64,000 nucleotides of DNA, from NCBI RefSeq assembly GCF_004342605.1, contig NZ_SLZL01000016.1:1-64000 (forward strand), given 5' to 3'. The stretch's first letter is position 1. Every line of letters begins with the position of its first letter. Below the pieces are notes generated by a model. The model worked only from the letters and a program-made list of their open reading frames with translations, was not told the origin of the DNA and did not search any database. A program made the position numbers and the translations under genes. The DNA is from Caulobacter sp. BK020 (GTDB lineage Bacteria; Pseudomonadota; Alphaproteobacteria; Caulobacterales; Caulobacteraceae). Positions 49,454 through 57,016 of this stretch are shown here, one piece after another.

Positions 49454-51367
49454 ATGAGGCGTTCTGGCGTAATCGGCTTTCTGGCGTTGGCGCTATGTTA
49501 TGGCGCGGCGGCCTACGCCGCGGACGACCCGCTGGCGCCGACCGGTCACTGGACCGCGGTGACGACGGGACAGGCGGCCAAGCCCCCCATGGGGTGGAAC
49601 TCGTGGAACGCCTTCCACACCGACCTCACCGAAGCCAAGGTCCTGGACTCGGCCAAGGCCATCGTCGACAGCGGCCTGGCCGCGAAGGGCTACCGCTACA
49701 TCAATATCGACGACGGCTGGTGGCTGAAGCGGCGGACCACGGACGGCCGCATGATCGTGCGCACCTCGATCTTTCCGTCCGCGGCGGTCGGCGGCGCCGA
49801 ACAGACCAGCTTCAAGCCGTTCACGGACCGTATCCACGCCATGGGCCTGAAGGCCGGCATCTATTCGGACATCGGCGCCAACAACTGTTCCCAGGCTTTC
49901 GTGCCCAATGCGCCGAACCAGCCCGAGGGCACGGTCGCCGAGCGCGAGGTCGGGCTGTACGGCCACATCGATCAGGATATTGAACTCTACTTCAAGGACT
50001 GGGCGTTCGACTACATCAAGGTCGACGCCTGCGGCATCCGCGCCTTCGGCCAGGACAACGGGAGCGTCAAGTCCGGCAAATACCGGGCGCTCGATCCGCT
50101 GATCGACATCAAGGAAATCCGCCGCACCGACATCCCGGCCGTCCGCGCGCTCTATCAACAGGTCGCCGACGCCCTGCGCCGAACGAACCCCGACGGCGAC
50201 TACATCTTTTCGATCTGCGCCTGGGGCTCGGCCGACGTCCGCGCCTGGGCCAAGGATGTCGGCAACCTGTCGCGGACCAGCGACGACATCACGCCCAGCT
50301 GGACGCGGATGCTGGCCAATTTCGACAGCGCCGCCAACCGCGCGCTCTATGCGCATCCCGGTTCCTGGAACGATCCGGACATGCTGTTTGTCGGTCACGG
50401 CGACTTCGATGAACACCATCTGATCGAGGCCAAGTCGCACTTCGCGCTGTGGTCGATGCTGTCGGCGCCGCTCCTGATCGGCTATGACCTGAGGAACGCG
50501 CCGCAATCGCTGATGGACATCCTTGGCGACAGCGACCTCATCGCCATCGACCAGGATCCGGCGGGCAACCAGGCTGTGCTGGCCTACGACACCGACGACG
50601 TCCAGATCCTGGTCAAGACCCTGAGCAACGGCCACAAGGCGGTGGCGATCTTCAATCGCGGCCTGGCGCCGACCGAGGTGACGTTGACGGCCGGCCACCT
50701 GAAGTTCGCGGGAACGGCGCCGGTGACGCTCAAGGACCTGTGGACCGGCGAGACGGTGCCCGCCTTCTCCGGCGAGACCAAGCTGCATCTCGATCCGCGC
50801 CAGACGCTGGTCTTCGACGCCGCCGGCGCGCGCACGCTCTCCAATGGCCTCTATCTGTCGGAAATGCCCGGGCGGGTGAATCCGGCCGTCGACGGCGTGG
50901 TCATGCCCCAGCCCGATCCGACGATCCATCGGATGCGCAATCCCTGGGGCGGCACGACCGACGACGGCGAGCCGCCGGCCTATACCGGATGGGGCGGGGC
51001 CCAGGCCGACGCCACGCCCTATCGGCAGACCTTGCGCATCGACGGCAAAGCCTATGGGACGGGCCTGGGCGTGCTCGCCAACTCGCGGTTCGAGGTTCGG
51101 GCCGACGGTCAGTTCCGCCGCTTTGTCGCCGAGGTCGGAGTCGATGACTCGACGTTCGATGCGGACGACGCCGTGACCTTCTCCGTCTATGGCGATGGCA
51201 AGCTGCTGGCGACGTCCAAGCCGACCCGCTTCGGCCAGACGGCCCAGACCCTGAGCGCCAACATCGCCGGCGTGAAGATCGTCGAGCTGGTGGCGCGGGG
51301 CCAATCCGCCAAGAACAAGGCGCCCACCGTGGTCACATGGGGCAATGCGGCCCTGCTCAGCGACTAG
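49454..51367 (+). CDS. GH27 alpha-galactosidase with C-terminal NPCBM domain
   Basis: The 637-residue exported enzyme has a signal peptide (first 22 residues) and a GH27 barrel starting PPMGWNSWNAF. YINIDDGWW follows, then the nucleophile Asp in YIKVDACG near residue 193 and the acid/base Asp in the RTSDDI region near 276, with NDPDMLFVG later. A beta-sandwich follows, and the last 140 residues form an NPCBM-type carbohydrate-binding domain (DGKAYGTGLGVLANSRFEVR). It releases terminal alpha-galactose or related sugars in the periplasm or outside. GGGGA lies 6 bases before the ATG. An esterase gene follows by 76 bases, so the pair may act on one plant glycan. Confidence 0.88.
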   Translation: MRRSGVIGFLALALCYGAAAYAADDPLAPTGHWTAVTTGQAAKPPMGWNSWNAFHTDLTEAKVLDSAKAIVDSGLAAKGYRYINIDDGWWLKRRTTDGRMIVRTSIFPSAAVGGAEQTSFKPFTDRIHAMGLKAGIYSDIGANNCSQAFVPNAPNQPEGTVAEREVGLYGHIDQDIELYFKDWAFDYIKVDACGIRAFGQDNGSVKSGKYRALDPLIDIKEIRRTDIPAVRALYQQVADALRRTNPDGDYIFSICAWGSADVRAWAKDVGNLSRTSDDITPSWTRMLANFDSAANRALYAHPGSWNDPDMLFVGHGDFDEHHLIEAKSHFALWSMLSAPLLIGYDLRNAPQSLMDILGDSDLIAIDQDPAGNQAVLAYDTDDVQILVKTLSNGHKAVAIFNRGLAPTEVTLTAGHLKFAGTAPVTLKDLWTGETVPAFSGETKLHLDPRQTLVFDAAGARTLSNGLYLSEMPGRVNPAVDGVVMPQPDPTIHRMRNPWGGTTDDGEPPAYTGWGGAQADATPYRQTLRIDGKAYGTGLGVLANSRFEVRADGQFRRFVAEVGVDDSTFDADDAVTFSVYGDGKLLATSKPTRFGQTAQTLSANIAGVKIVELVARGQSAKNKAPTVVTWGNAALLSD

Positions 51368-51443
51368 GGCCGCGGCGACGGCGTCGCTGTTGAACCGCCA
51401 GCCCCCAAGTGCGGCTGATTTTTAATGCAATACAGGAGCTTCC

Positions 51444-52433
51444 ATGAGCCTCTCACGACGCGATCTGGTGAAATCGCCCTTGGTCTTGGCCGGCGCGTCG
51501 GCGATCGGCGTGGGGGCGGCGACCAAGGCGCTTGCCCAGTCCGGTGCGGCGGGCGCGGGCGAGGTCATCGGCCTGTGGCCGCATCCGCCGGCCGGGGCCT
51601 TGAACCCCAACATGGCCGAGGTCATCGAGCAGACTTCGACGAGCCCGGGCTATAGCAGCCGGCGCACGAAGGGCGTCTCCAAGCCGTACATGATCGCCTT
51701 ACCGGCGGCCCAGCCCAACGGTTCGGCCATGCTGATCATTCCGGGCGGCGGCTTCGAGTGGAACTATTTCGACCATGAGGGCTACCACATCGCCGAGATC
51801 CTGAACCGGGCGGGCATCAGCTGTTTCGTGCTGATCTACCGGCTGGCGAGGGACGGCTGGGACGATCCGGCCGCTGTCGGGCCGGCCGACGCCCAGCGGG
51901 CGATGCGCCTCATTCGCGCCAACGCCTCGCGCTTCCAGCTTGACCCGGAGCGGGTCGGCGTCATGGGCTTCAGCGCCGGCGGTTTCCTGACGTCGACGCT
52001 GGCGACGCGGCATTCGACGCCGTTCTACAAGCCGGTCGACGCCGTGGACCAGCTCAGCGCCCGCCCCCTGCTGACCGCGCCGATCTATCCGGTGCAAAGT
52101 GTTGACCCGGCCTATGCCTATGGGGGCGTGGCGCCGTCCCTGTTCGGCGGCCAGCCCACGGCGGCCCAAATCCGCAAGTGGTCGCCCGATCTCAACGTCA
52201 CCTCGACGGCCGCCCCGACCTTCCTGGTGCACGCCGAAGACGACGACGCCGTGCCCGTGGCCAATACGGTGCGGCTTCGCGACGCCATGGTCGCGGCCAA
52301 GATCACGGTCGAGACCCACCTGTTCGCCCATGGCGGTCATGGCTTCGGTGCGCGCCCTCAAGCCGGCAGCCCGGATGGCCCGTGGCTGCCCCTGTTCGTC
52401 AACTTCGCACGTCAGGAAAAGTTGTTCGTTTAG
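51444..52433 (+). CDS. Exported alpha/beta hydrolase (carbohydrate esterase-like)
   Basis: The 329-residue protein has a Tat-type leader (SLSRRDLVKSPLVLAGASAI) and an alpha/beta hydrolase domain: oxyanion region IIPGGGFEWNYFDHEGYHIA, nucleophile Ser in VGVMGFSAGGFLTSTLA near residue 178, acid in LVHAEDDDAVP near 268 and His in HLFAHGGHGFG near 300. This is the pattern of acetyl xylan esterase-like (Axe/BD-FAE type) enzymes. AGGAG is 6 bases upstream. Next to the GH27 enzyme it probably removes acyl groups from the same glycan. Confidence 0.85.
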   Translation: MSLSRRDLVKSPLVLAGASAIGVGAATKALAQSGAAGAGEVIGLWPHPPAGALNPNMAEVIEQTSTSPGYSSRRTKGVSKPYMIALPAAQPNGSAMLIIPGGGFEWNYFDHEGYHIAEILNRAGISCFVLIYRLARDGWDDPAAVGPADAQRAMRLIRANASRFQLDPERVGVMGFSAGGFLTSTLATRHSTPFYKPVDAVDQLSARPLLTAPIYPVQSVDPAYAYGGVAPSLFGGQPTAAQIRKWSPDLNVTSTAAPTFLVHAEDDDAVPVANTVRLRDAMVAAKITVETHLFAHGGHGFGARPQAGSPDGPWLPLFVNFARQEKLFV

Positions 52434-52466
52434 GGGGGCAAGTCGAACCGGCGCGCGGACGCCCGC

Positions 52467-53333
52467 TCAGACCGCGTCCAGGCCGATGTCCAGGGTCAGG
52501 GCCGAGTGGGTCAGGGCGCCGACGCTGATCACGTCCACCCCCGTCTCGGCGATGGCCCGCACGGTGGTCAGGTTGACGCCGCCCGAGGCCTCCAGCACCG
52601 CCCGGCCCTTGGCCAGGGCGACGGCGGTCTTCAGGTCGTCGAGGCTGAAATTGTCGAGCATGACCACGTCGGGGCCGTGCTTCAGCGCGTCCTCCAGCTG
52701 GTCCAGCCCGTCGACCTCGACCTCGACCTTGACCAGGTGGCCGGCGAAGGCGCGGGCCCGGCGGACGGCCTCGCCGACCCCGCCGCAGGCGGCGACGTGA
52801 TTGTCCTTGATCAGGATGGCGTCGTCCAGGCCGAAGCGGTGGTTGATCCCGCCGCCGCAGCGCACGGCGTACTTTTCCAGGGCGCGCAGGCCGGGCGTGG
52901 TCTTGCGGGTATCGACGATCGTGGCCCCCGTGCCCTCGACCAGGCGGACATAGGCCCGGGTCAGGGTGGCGATGCCCGACAGCTTGCCCAGCAGGTTCAA
53001 CCCCGTGCGCTCGGCGGCCAGGACGGCGCGGGCGTTCCCCTCGGCCCGGGCCAGGATCGCGCCGGGCGCGGCGTCGGCGCCGTCTGGGGTGACCACCTCG
53101 AACGACGCGGTCGGATCCAGGGCGGCCAGGGCCAGGCGCGCGCAGGCCAGGCCGGCGATCCGGCCGTCCTGCCGCGCGGCCCACACCACCGACAGCTGGG
53201 CGTCGGCGTCGATGCAGGCCTGGGCGGTGATGTCGCCGGCCCGGCCCAGGTCCTCGGCCAGGGCCATGTCGATGATGGGGCGGACCAGGAGGTCGGGCAG
53301 GGGGACGATGGTCGGGGAAAGGGAAACGCTCAA
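52467..53333 (-). CDS. nadC: Nicotinate-nucleotide pyrophosphorylase (carboxylating)
   Basis: The 288-residue enzyme has the NadC pattern: [19 protein letters not shown] at the start, [18 protein letters not shown] in the middle, the PRPP-binding [20 protein letters not shown] with [10 protein letters not shown], and the C-terminal VMLDNF and EASGGVN blocks. It converts quinolinate and PRPP to nicotinate mononucleotide. The start is placed at a TTG at 53333 with CGGAG 5 bases upstream, giving normal length; residues before it are not conserved-looking. It is the last gene of the nadA-nadB-Uma2-nadC run. Confidence 0.92.
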   Translation of the reverse strand: MSVSLSPTIVPLPDLLVRPIIDMALAEDLGRAGDITAQACIDADAQLSVVWAARQDGRIAGLACARLALAALDPTASFEVVTPDGADAAPGAILARAEGNARAVLAAERTGLNLLGKLSGIATLTRAYVRLVEGTGATIVDTRKTTPGLRALEKYAVRCGGGINHRFGLDDAILIKDNHVAACGGVGEAVRRARAFAGHLVKVEVEVDGLDQLEDALKHGPDVVMLDNFSLDDLKTAVALAKGRAVLEASGGVNLTTVRAIAETGVDVISVGALTHSALTLDIGLDAV

Positions 53334-53382
53334 AACAACTCCGACAGCGGAAGGCTGATCTGCGGGGCGAACACGGGTGAGG

Positions 53383-53985
53383 TCAAAACACCGTCTCCAG
53401 GGCGATTTCGGCGCCTGGGGCGAACAGCGGCGACACCCGGTCGGCGGCGCCGAACACCAGGCTGTCGCTCCAGGCTCCGTCGACCGGCGCGCGGAAGACA
53501 TGCAAGCGCGCGCTCTTGACGTCGATGACCCAGTATTCGGGGACGCCGGCGGCGGCGTAGGCGTGGCTCTTGGCGCCGAGGTCGCGGCGCAGGGTGCTCA
53601 GCGACGACTCGATGACCAGGAACACCTGGTCGGGGCGCAGGAAGAAACCCTCGGCGTCGCGGGCGATCACCGCGCCATCGGGGTCGAAGGCCGAGGTCTC
53701 CGAAATCCTCACCGTGCCGCCGTTGAGCACCTCGAAGCGTTGGTCCAGCCCCAACTGTTCGATGGCCCTGTCGACGGCCCGGTTGAGCCGGGCGGAATAG
53801 CGCGAATGCAGGACCGATTCCGACGGCATTCTCACGAGCCTCCCCTCGACCAGCTCGACGCGTCGATCGCCGTCCCGTGCGAACACGCCGGCCCGGACCA
53901 TGGTCTCCAGATCATCGACCGTCAGGAGAAAGTCCGACAGGCCTTGCTCGGCGAACCCGTCGTCCGGAAGGGAAGTCGCGCTCAT
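53383..53985 (-). CDS. Uma2 family protein (DUF820, PD-(D/E)XK fold)
   Basis: The 200-residue product shows the Uma2 pattern: [32 protein letters not shown], then the nuclease-fold residues in [10 protein letters not shown] and [20 protein letters not shown] (E-x-K-like: VIESS ... K), and [14 protein letters not shown]. The function of Uma2 proteins is not established; they are often mobile or present in many copies in cyanobacteria and alphaproteobacteria. It lies between nadB and nadC in the same direction (29 and 49 base gaps), so it is probably cotranscribed with NAD genes to which it has no obvious link. Confidence 0.85.
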   Translation of the reverse strand: MSATSLPDDGFAEQGLSDFLLTVDDLETMVRAGVFARDGDRRVELVEGRLVRMPSESVLHSRYSARLNRAVDRAIEQLGLDQRFEVLNGGTVRISETSAFDPDGAVIARDAEGFFLRPDQVFLVIESSLSTLRRDLGAKSHAYAAAGVPEYWVIDVKSARLHVFRAPVDGAWSDSLVFGAADRVSPLFAPGAEIALETVF

Positions 53986-54014
53986 GATCGCATCTCCGTT
54001 CCTGAAACGTACTC

Positions 54015-55544
54015 CTACTCCGCCGCGTATCGCAAGCCGGCGGGGAGGGCGGCGTCCAGGGTGACGAAGGTCCGCTCCGGCAGGGCCGTGGCGGGGAAAT
54101 CGGCGCGGAAGTGGCCGCCCCGGCTTTCCTGGCGGGCCAGGGCGGCGCGCGCGATCAGCTGGGCGGCGACCAGGGTCGGGGCGGCGCCTTGGGCGGCCTC
54201 CAGGGCGTCCAGGACGGCGACCAGGCGAGTCAGGCCGTCAGCGTCGCGGATCACCCCGGCGTCACGGCTCATCGCCTGGCGCAGGGCCTGCAAGGCGCTG
54301 TCCGGGAGATCCGGCGCGGGCGTCGCGGGCAAGGGCTCGCCGCCCGGGACCAGGCCCCTGGCCGCCCGGCCGGCCCGGGCTCCGAACACGGCGGCCTCCA
54401 GCAGGCTGTTGGAGGCCAGGCGGTTGGCGCCGTGCACGCCGGTGGCGGCGCATTCGCCGGCTGCCAGCAGGCCGCCCAGGCTGGTGCGGCCATCCAGGTC
54501 GGTGGCCACCCCGCCCATGTGGTAGTGCACGGCCGGCGTCACCGGGATCGGCTGGACGCGGGGATCGATCCCGGCGGCCATGCAGGCGGCGAACACGGCT
54601 GGGAATTCGTGCGGGAAGTGGGCGCCGACCGCCGCCGTGGCGTCCAGGAACGCCCCGCGCCCCGCCGTGCGCTCGGCGTGGATGGCGCGCGCCACCACGT
54701 CGCGCGGGGCCAGTTCCCGAGCGGGATGATAGTCGGCCATGAAGGCGCGGCCGCGTGCGTCACGCAGGATTGCGCCCTCGCCGCGCAGGGCCTCGGTGGC
54801 CAGGGGCGCGGGGTCCTTGCCGATGTCGATGGCCGTGGGGTGGAACTGCACGAACTCCGGATCGGCGATCTCGGCGCCGGCCAGGGCGGCCAGGCCCAGG
54901 CCCTCGCCGCGCACCTGGGCGGGGGTGGTGGTGACGGCGTAGAGGCCGCCGACCCCGCCGGTGGCCAGGATCACGGCCGGCGCGACGATCTCGACCAGGA
55001 CGCCGTCGATCTCGGCGATCAGCCCGACCACGCGACCGGAAGCGTCCTGGAGCAGCCGGCGGGCGCGGGCGTTCTCGCGGGCCTCGATCGTGGGCGCGGC
55101 GCGGACGGCGGCGACGACCGCGGCCATGATCGCGGCCCCGGCTCCGTCGCCGCCGACCCGGGCGACCCGGGCCTTGGCGTGGGCGGCCTCAAGGCTCAGC
55201 ACGAAGCCGCCGTCGGCTTGGCGATCGAACGGCGCGCCCAGGGCGGCCAGGGCGCGGACGGCGGCGGGGCCCTCGGTGGTCAGCAGCTCGACCGCCGCGG
55301 GATCGCACAGCCCCGCGCCGGCCGCGAGGGTGTCGGCGGCGTGCAGGGCCGGGGCGTCCTCGTCCGACAAGGCCGCGGCCATGCCGCCCTGGGCCCAGGC
55401 GCTGGAGCAGCCGGTGGCCAGCAGGGTCGGCGACAGCACCAGCGCCTTGCCGCCTGTTTCCACGGCGGCCAGGGCGGCAGTCAGTCCCGCCAGGCCCGCC
55501 CCAAGGATCACGGGGCCGTCGAAGGTGATGCGGTCGTGGGTCAA
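54015..55544 (-). CDS. nadB: L-aspartate oxidase
   Basis: The 509-residue flavoprotein has the FAD motif GAGLAGLTAALAAVE at the start, SSAWAQGGMAAAL near residue 47 and the active-site region HPTAIDIGKDPAPLATEALR with GEGAILRDARGRAFM. VTPAVHYHMGGVATDLDGRT follows at about 340, and a helical C-terminal domain ends the protein. It oxidises aspartate to iminoaspartate for NadA. It starts with TTG preceded by GAGAGGAG. A pair of REP-like palindromes lies between nadA and nadB. Confidence 0.93.
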   Translation of the reverse strand: MTHDRITFDGPVILGAGLAGLTAALAAVETGGKALVLSPTLLATGCSSAWAQGGMAAALSDEDAPALHAADTLAAGAGLCDPAAVELLTTEGPAAVRALAALGAPFDRQADGGFVLSLEAAHAKARVARVGGDGAGAAIMAAVVAAVRAAPTIEARENARARRLLQDASGRVVGLIAEIDGVLVEIVAPAVILATGGVGGLYAVTTTPAQVRGEGLGLAALAGAEIADPEFVQFHPTAIDIGKDPAPLATEALRGEGAILRDARGRAFMADYHPARELAPRDVVARAIHAERTAGRGAFLDATAAVGAHFPHEFPAVFAACMAAGIDPRVQPIPVTPAVHYHMGGVATDLDGRTSLGGLLAAGECAATGVHGANRLASNSLLEAAVFGARAGRAARGLVPGGEPLPATPAPDLPDSALQALRQAMSRDAGVIRDADGLTRLVAVLDALEAAQGAAPTLVAAQLIARAALARQESRGGHFRADFPATALPERTFVTLDAALPAGLRYAAE

Positions 55545-55571
55545 CGCGACGGCTCCTCTCAGGGGCCGATA

Positions 55572-55650
55572 TCCTCGTGCTTCGACAGGCTCAGCATGAG
55601 GATATCAACTGTGGCTCGGTCGCCCTCATGCTGAACCTGTCGCCAAAGAC
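55572..55650. repeat. REP-like palindromes between nadA and nadB
   Basis: At 55572-55604 ATCCTCgTGCT pairs with AGCAtGAGGAT around TTCGACAGGCTC, the same architecture as at 21150. A second, degenerate inverted copy follows (CCCTCATGCTGAACCTGTCG). Inside an operon, such hairpins often set the ratio of upstream to downstream mRNA. Confidence 0.7.
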
Positions 55651-55682
55651 GACCAGCGGACGAGGGCGTCCGTTGCGGCGGG

Positions 55683-56780
55683 TCAGATCAGCTCCACGTC
55701 CACGTGGTGCTGGGCCTTGACCAGGTCGTAGCGGGCCGGGACCGTCGGCGGCGGCAGGTCGATCATCCGCTGCACGGCCAGCCGGGCGCGCAGGGCGACG
55801 GCGGGGTCGACCGTCACCTCGTACTGGTCGTGGACCAGGGCGTCGTGGATGTTCCGCAGGCTGATCCGCTTCATGTGCGGGCACAGGTTGCAGGGGCCGA
55901 TGAACTGGGTGCCCGGCGACTCCGCCTGGACGTTGGAGGCCATCGAGCACTCGGTGATCAGCACCACCTGCTTGGGCTTGCGCAGCGCCACATAGTCGTT
56001 CATCGCCGCGGTCGAGCCGGCGAAGTCGGCTGCCTCCAGGATCTCGGCCGGGCATTCGGGGTGCGCCAGGATCTCGGCCTCGGGCCAGGCGAAGCGCATG
56101 TCGGCGATGTCCTGGGCGGTGAAGCGCTCGTGCACCTCGCAGCGGCCGGCCCAGGCGATGATCTTCACCGTGGTCTGGCGGGCGACGTTGCGGGCCAGGA
56201 ACTCGTCGGGGATCAGGATCACCTTGTCGACGCCCCACTCGCGCGCGGCCCACTCCACCACCTGAACGGCGTTGGCGCTGGTGCAGCAGATGTCGGTCTC
56301 GGCCTTCACGTCGGCGGTGGTGTTGACATAGGTGACCACCGGCACGCCCGGGTGGCGCTGCTTGATCAGCCGCACGTCGGCGCCGGTGATCGAGGAGGCC
56401 AGGCTGCAGCCGGCCCGCAGGTCGGGGATCAGCACGCGCTTTTCGGGGGCCAGCACCTTGCTGGTCTCGGCCATGAAGTGCACGCCGGCCTGGACGATCA
56501 CGGCCGCGTCGCACTTGGCCGCCTCGCGGGCCAAGGCCAGGCTGTCGCCGACGAAGTCCCCCACACCGTGGAAGATCTCGGGCGTCATGTAGTTGTGGGC
56601 CAGGATGACGGCGTTCTTCTCGCGCTTGAGCCGGTTGATCTCGGCGATCAGCGGCGCGTGGGTTCGCCATTCGAGCGGGGTCACATGATGCTTGACCTTG
56701 TCCCACATCGCCGCGGTCTGGGCCTCGACGTCGGGCGTGAAGGGCAAGGAGCCCATGGGGGGCGAGAAACCGTCAGCCAC
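55683..56780 (-). CDS. nadA: Quinolinate synthase
   Basis: The 365-residue enzyme has the NadA iron-sulfur cluster ligands spread over three places: CCTSANAVQVVEW, TECSMASN and GPCNLCPHMKRISL. Also visible are VILAHNYMTPEIFHGVGDFV, the FMAETSKVLAPEK motif and HPECPAEILEAADF. It condenses iminoaspartate with dihydroxyacetone phosphate. I place the start at a GTG at 56780 (VADGFSPP), preceded by GTGAGG, because the upstream in-frame ATGs fall in or before a perfect palindrome (56794) likely to be an operator. It is first in the NAD operon. Confidence 0.9.
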   Translation of the reverse strand: MADGFSPPMGSLPFTPDVEAQTAAMWDKVKHHVTPLEWRTHAPLIAEINRLKREKNAVILAHNYMTPEIFHGVGDFVGDSLALAREAAKCDAAVIVQAGVHFMAETSKVLAPEKRVLIPDLRAGCSLASSITGADVRLIKQRHPGVPVVTYVNTTADVKAETDICCTSANAVQVVEWAAREWGVDKVILIPDEFLARNVARQTTVKIIAWAGRCEVHERFTAQDIADMRFAWPEAEILAHPECPAEILEAADFAGSTAAMNDYVALRKPKQVVLITECSMASNVQAESPGTQFIGPCNLCPHMKRISLRNIHDALVHDQYEVTVDPAVALRARLAVQRMIDLPPPTVPARYDLVKAQHHVDVELI

Positions 56781-56793
56781 GTGAACCTCACTT

Positions 56794-56810
56794 ATGCTCA
56801 ATCTGAGCAT
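56794..56810. promoter_or_regulatory. Candidate NAD-regulon operator, proximal copy
   Basis: ATGCTCA-ATC-TGAGCAT is a perfect 7-base-arm palindrome 13 bases upstream of the nadA start. The shape resembles the motif described for NadQ-type regulators of nad genes in alphaproteobacteria, quoted from memory. Confidence 0.65.
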
Positions 56811-56868
56811 TTCAAGGGCTTCAAAAAACGCCGGAAACGGAGAGCTTTCCGCCTCGGCGTCGCCCCTT

Positions 56869-56885
56869 ATGCTGAATTTGAGCAA
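56869..56885. promoter_or_regulatory. Candidate NAD-regulon operator, distal copy
   Basis: ATGCTGA-ATT-TGAGCAA is a slightly degenerate copy of the palindrome at 56794, with centres 75 bases apart (about seven helical turns). Paired sites could allow looping. Confidence 0.6.
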
Positions 56886-57016
56886 AAGGGATGGATCACA
56901 TATAGACCTTCCGCGGCGGCTTGCAAAGGGCGGGCGTGAAAATCCGTGTTCGGGGTTTTCGGAGACGAAGCGTGAGCCCGGAGCGGGCGGGGCCGAAGGG
57001 CCTCCCCGTCGAACGC

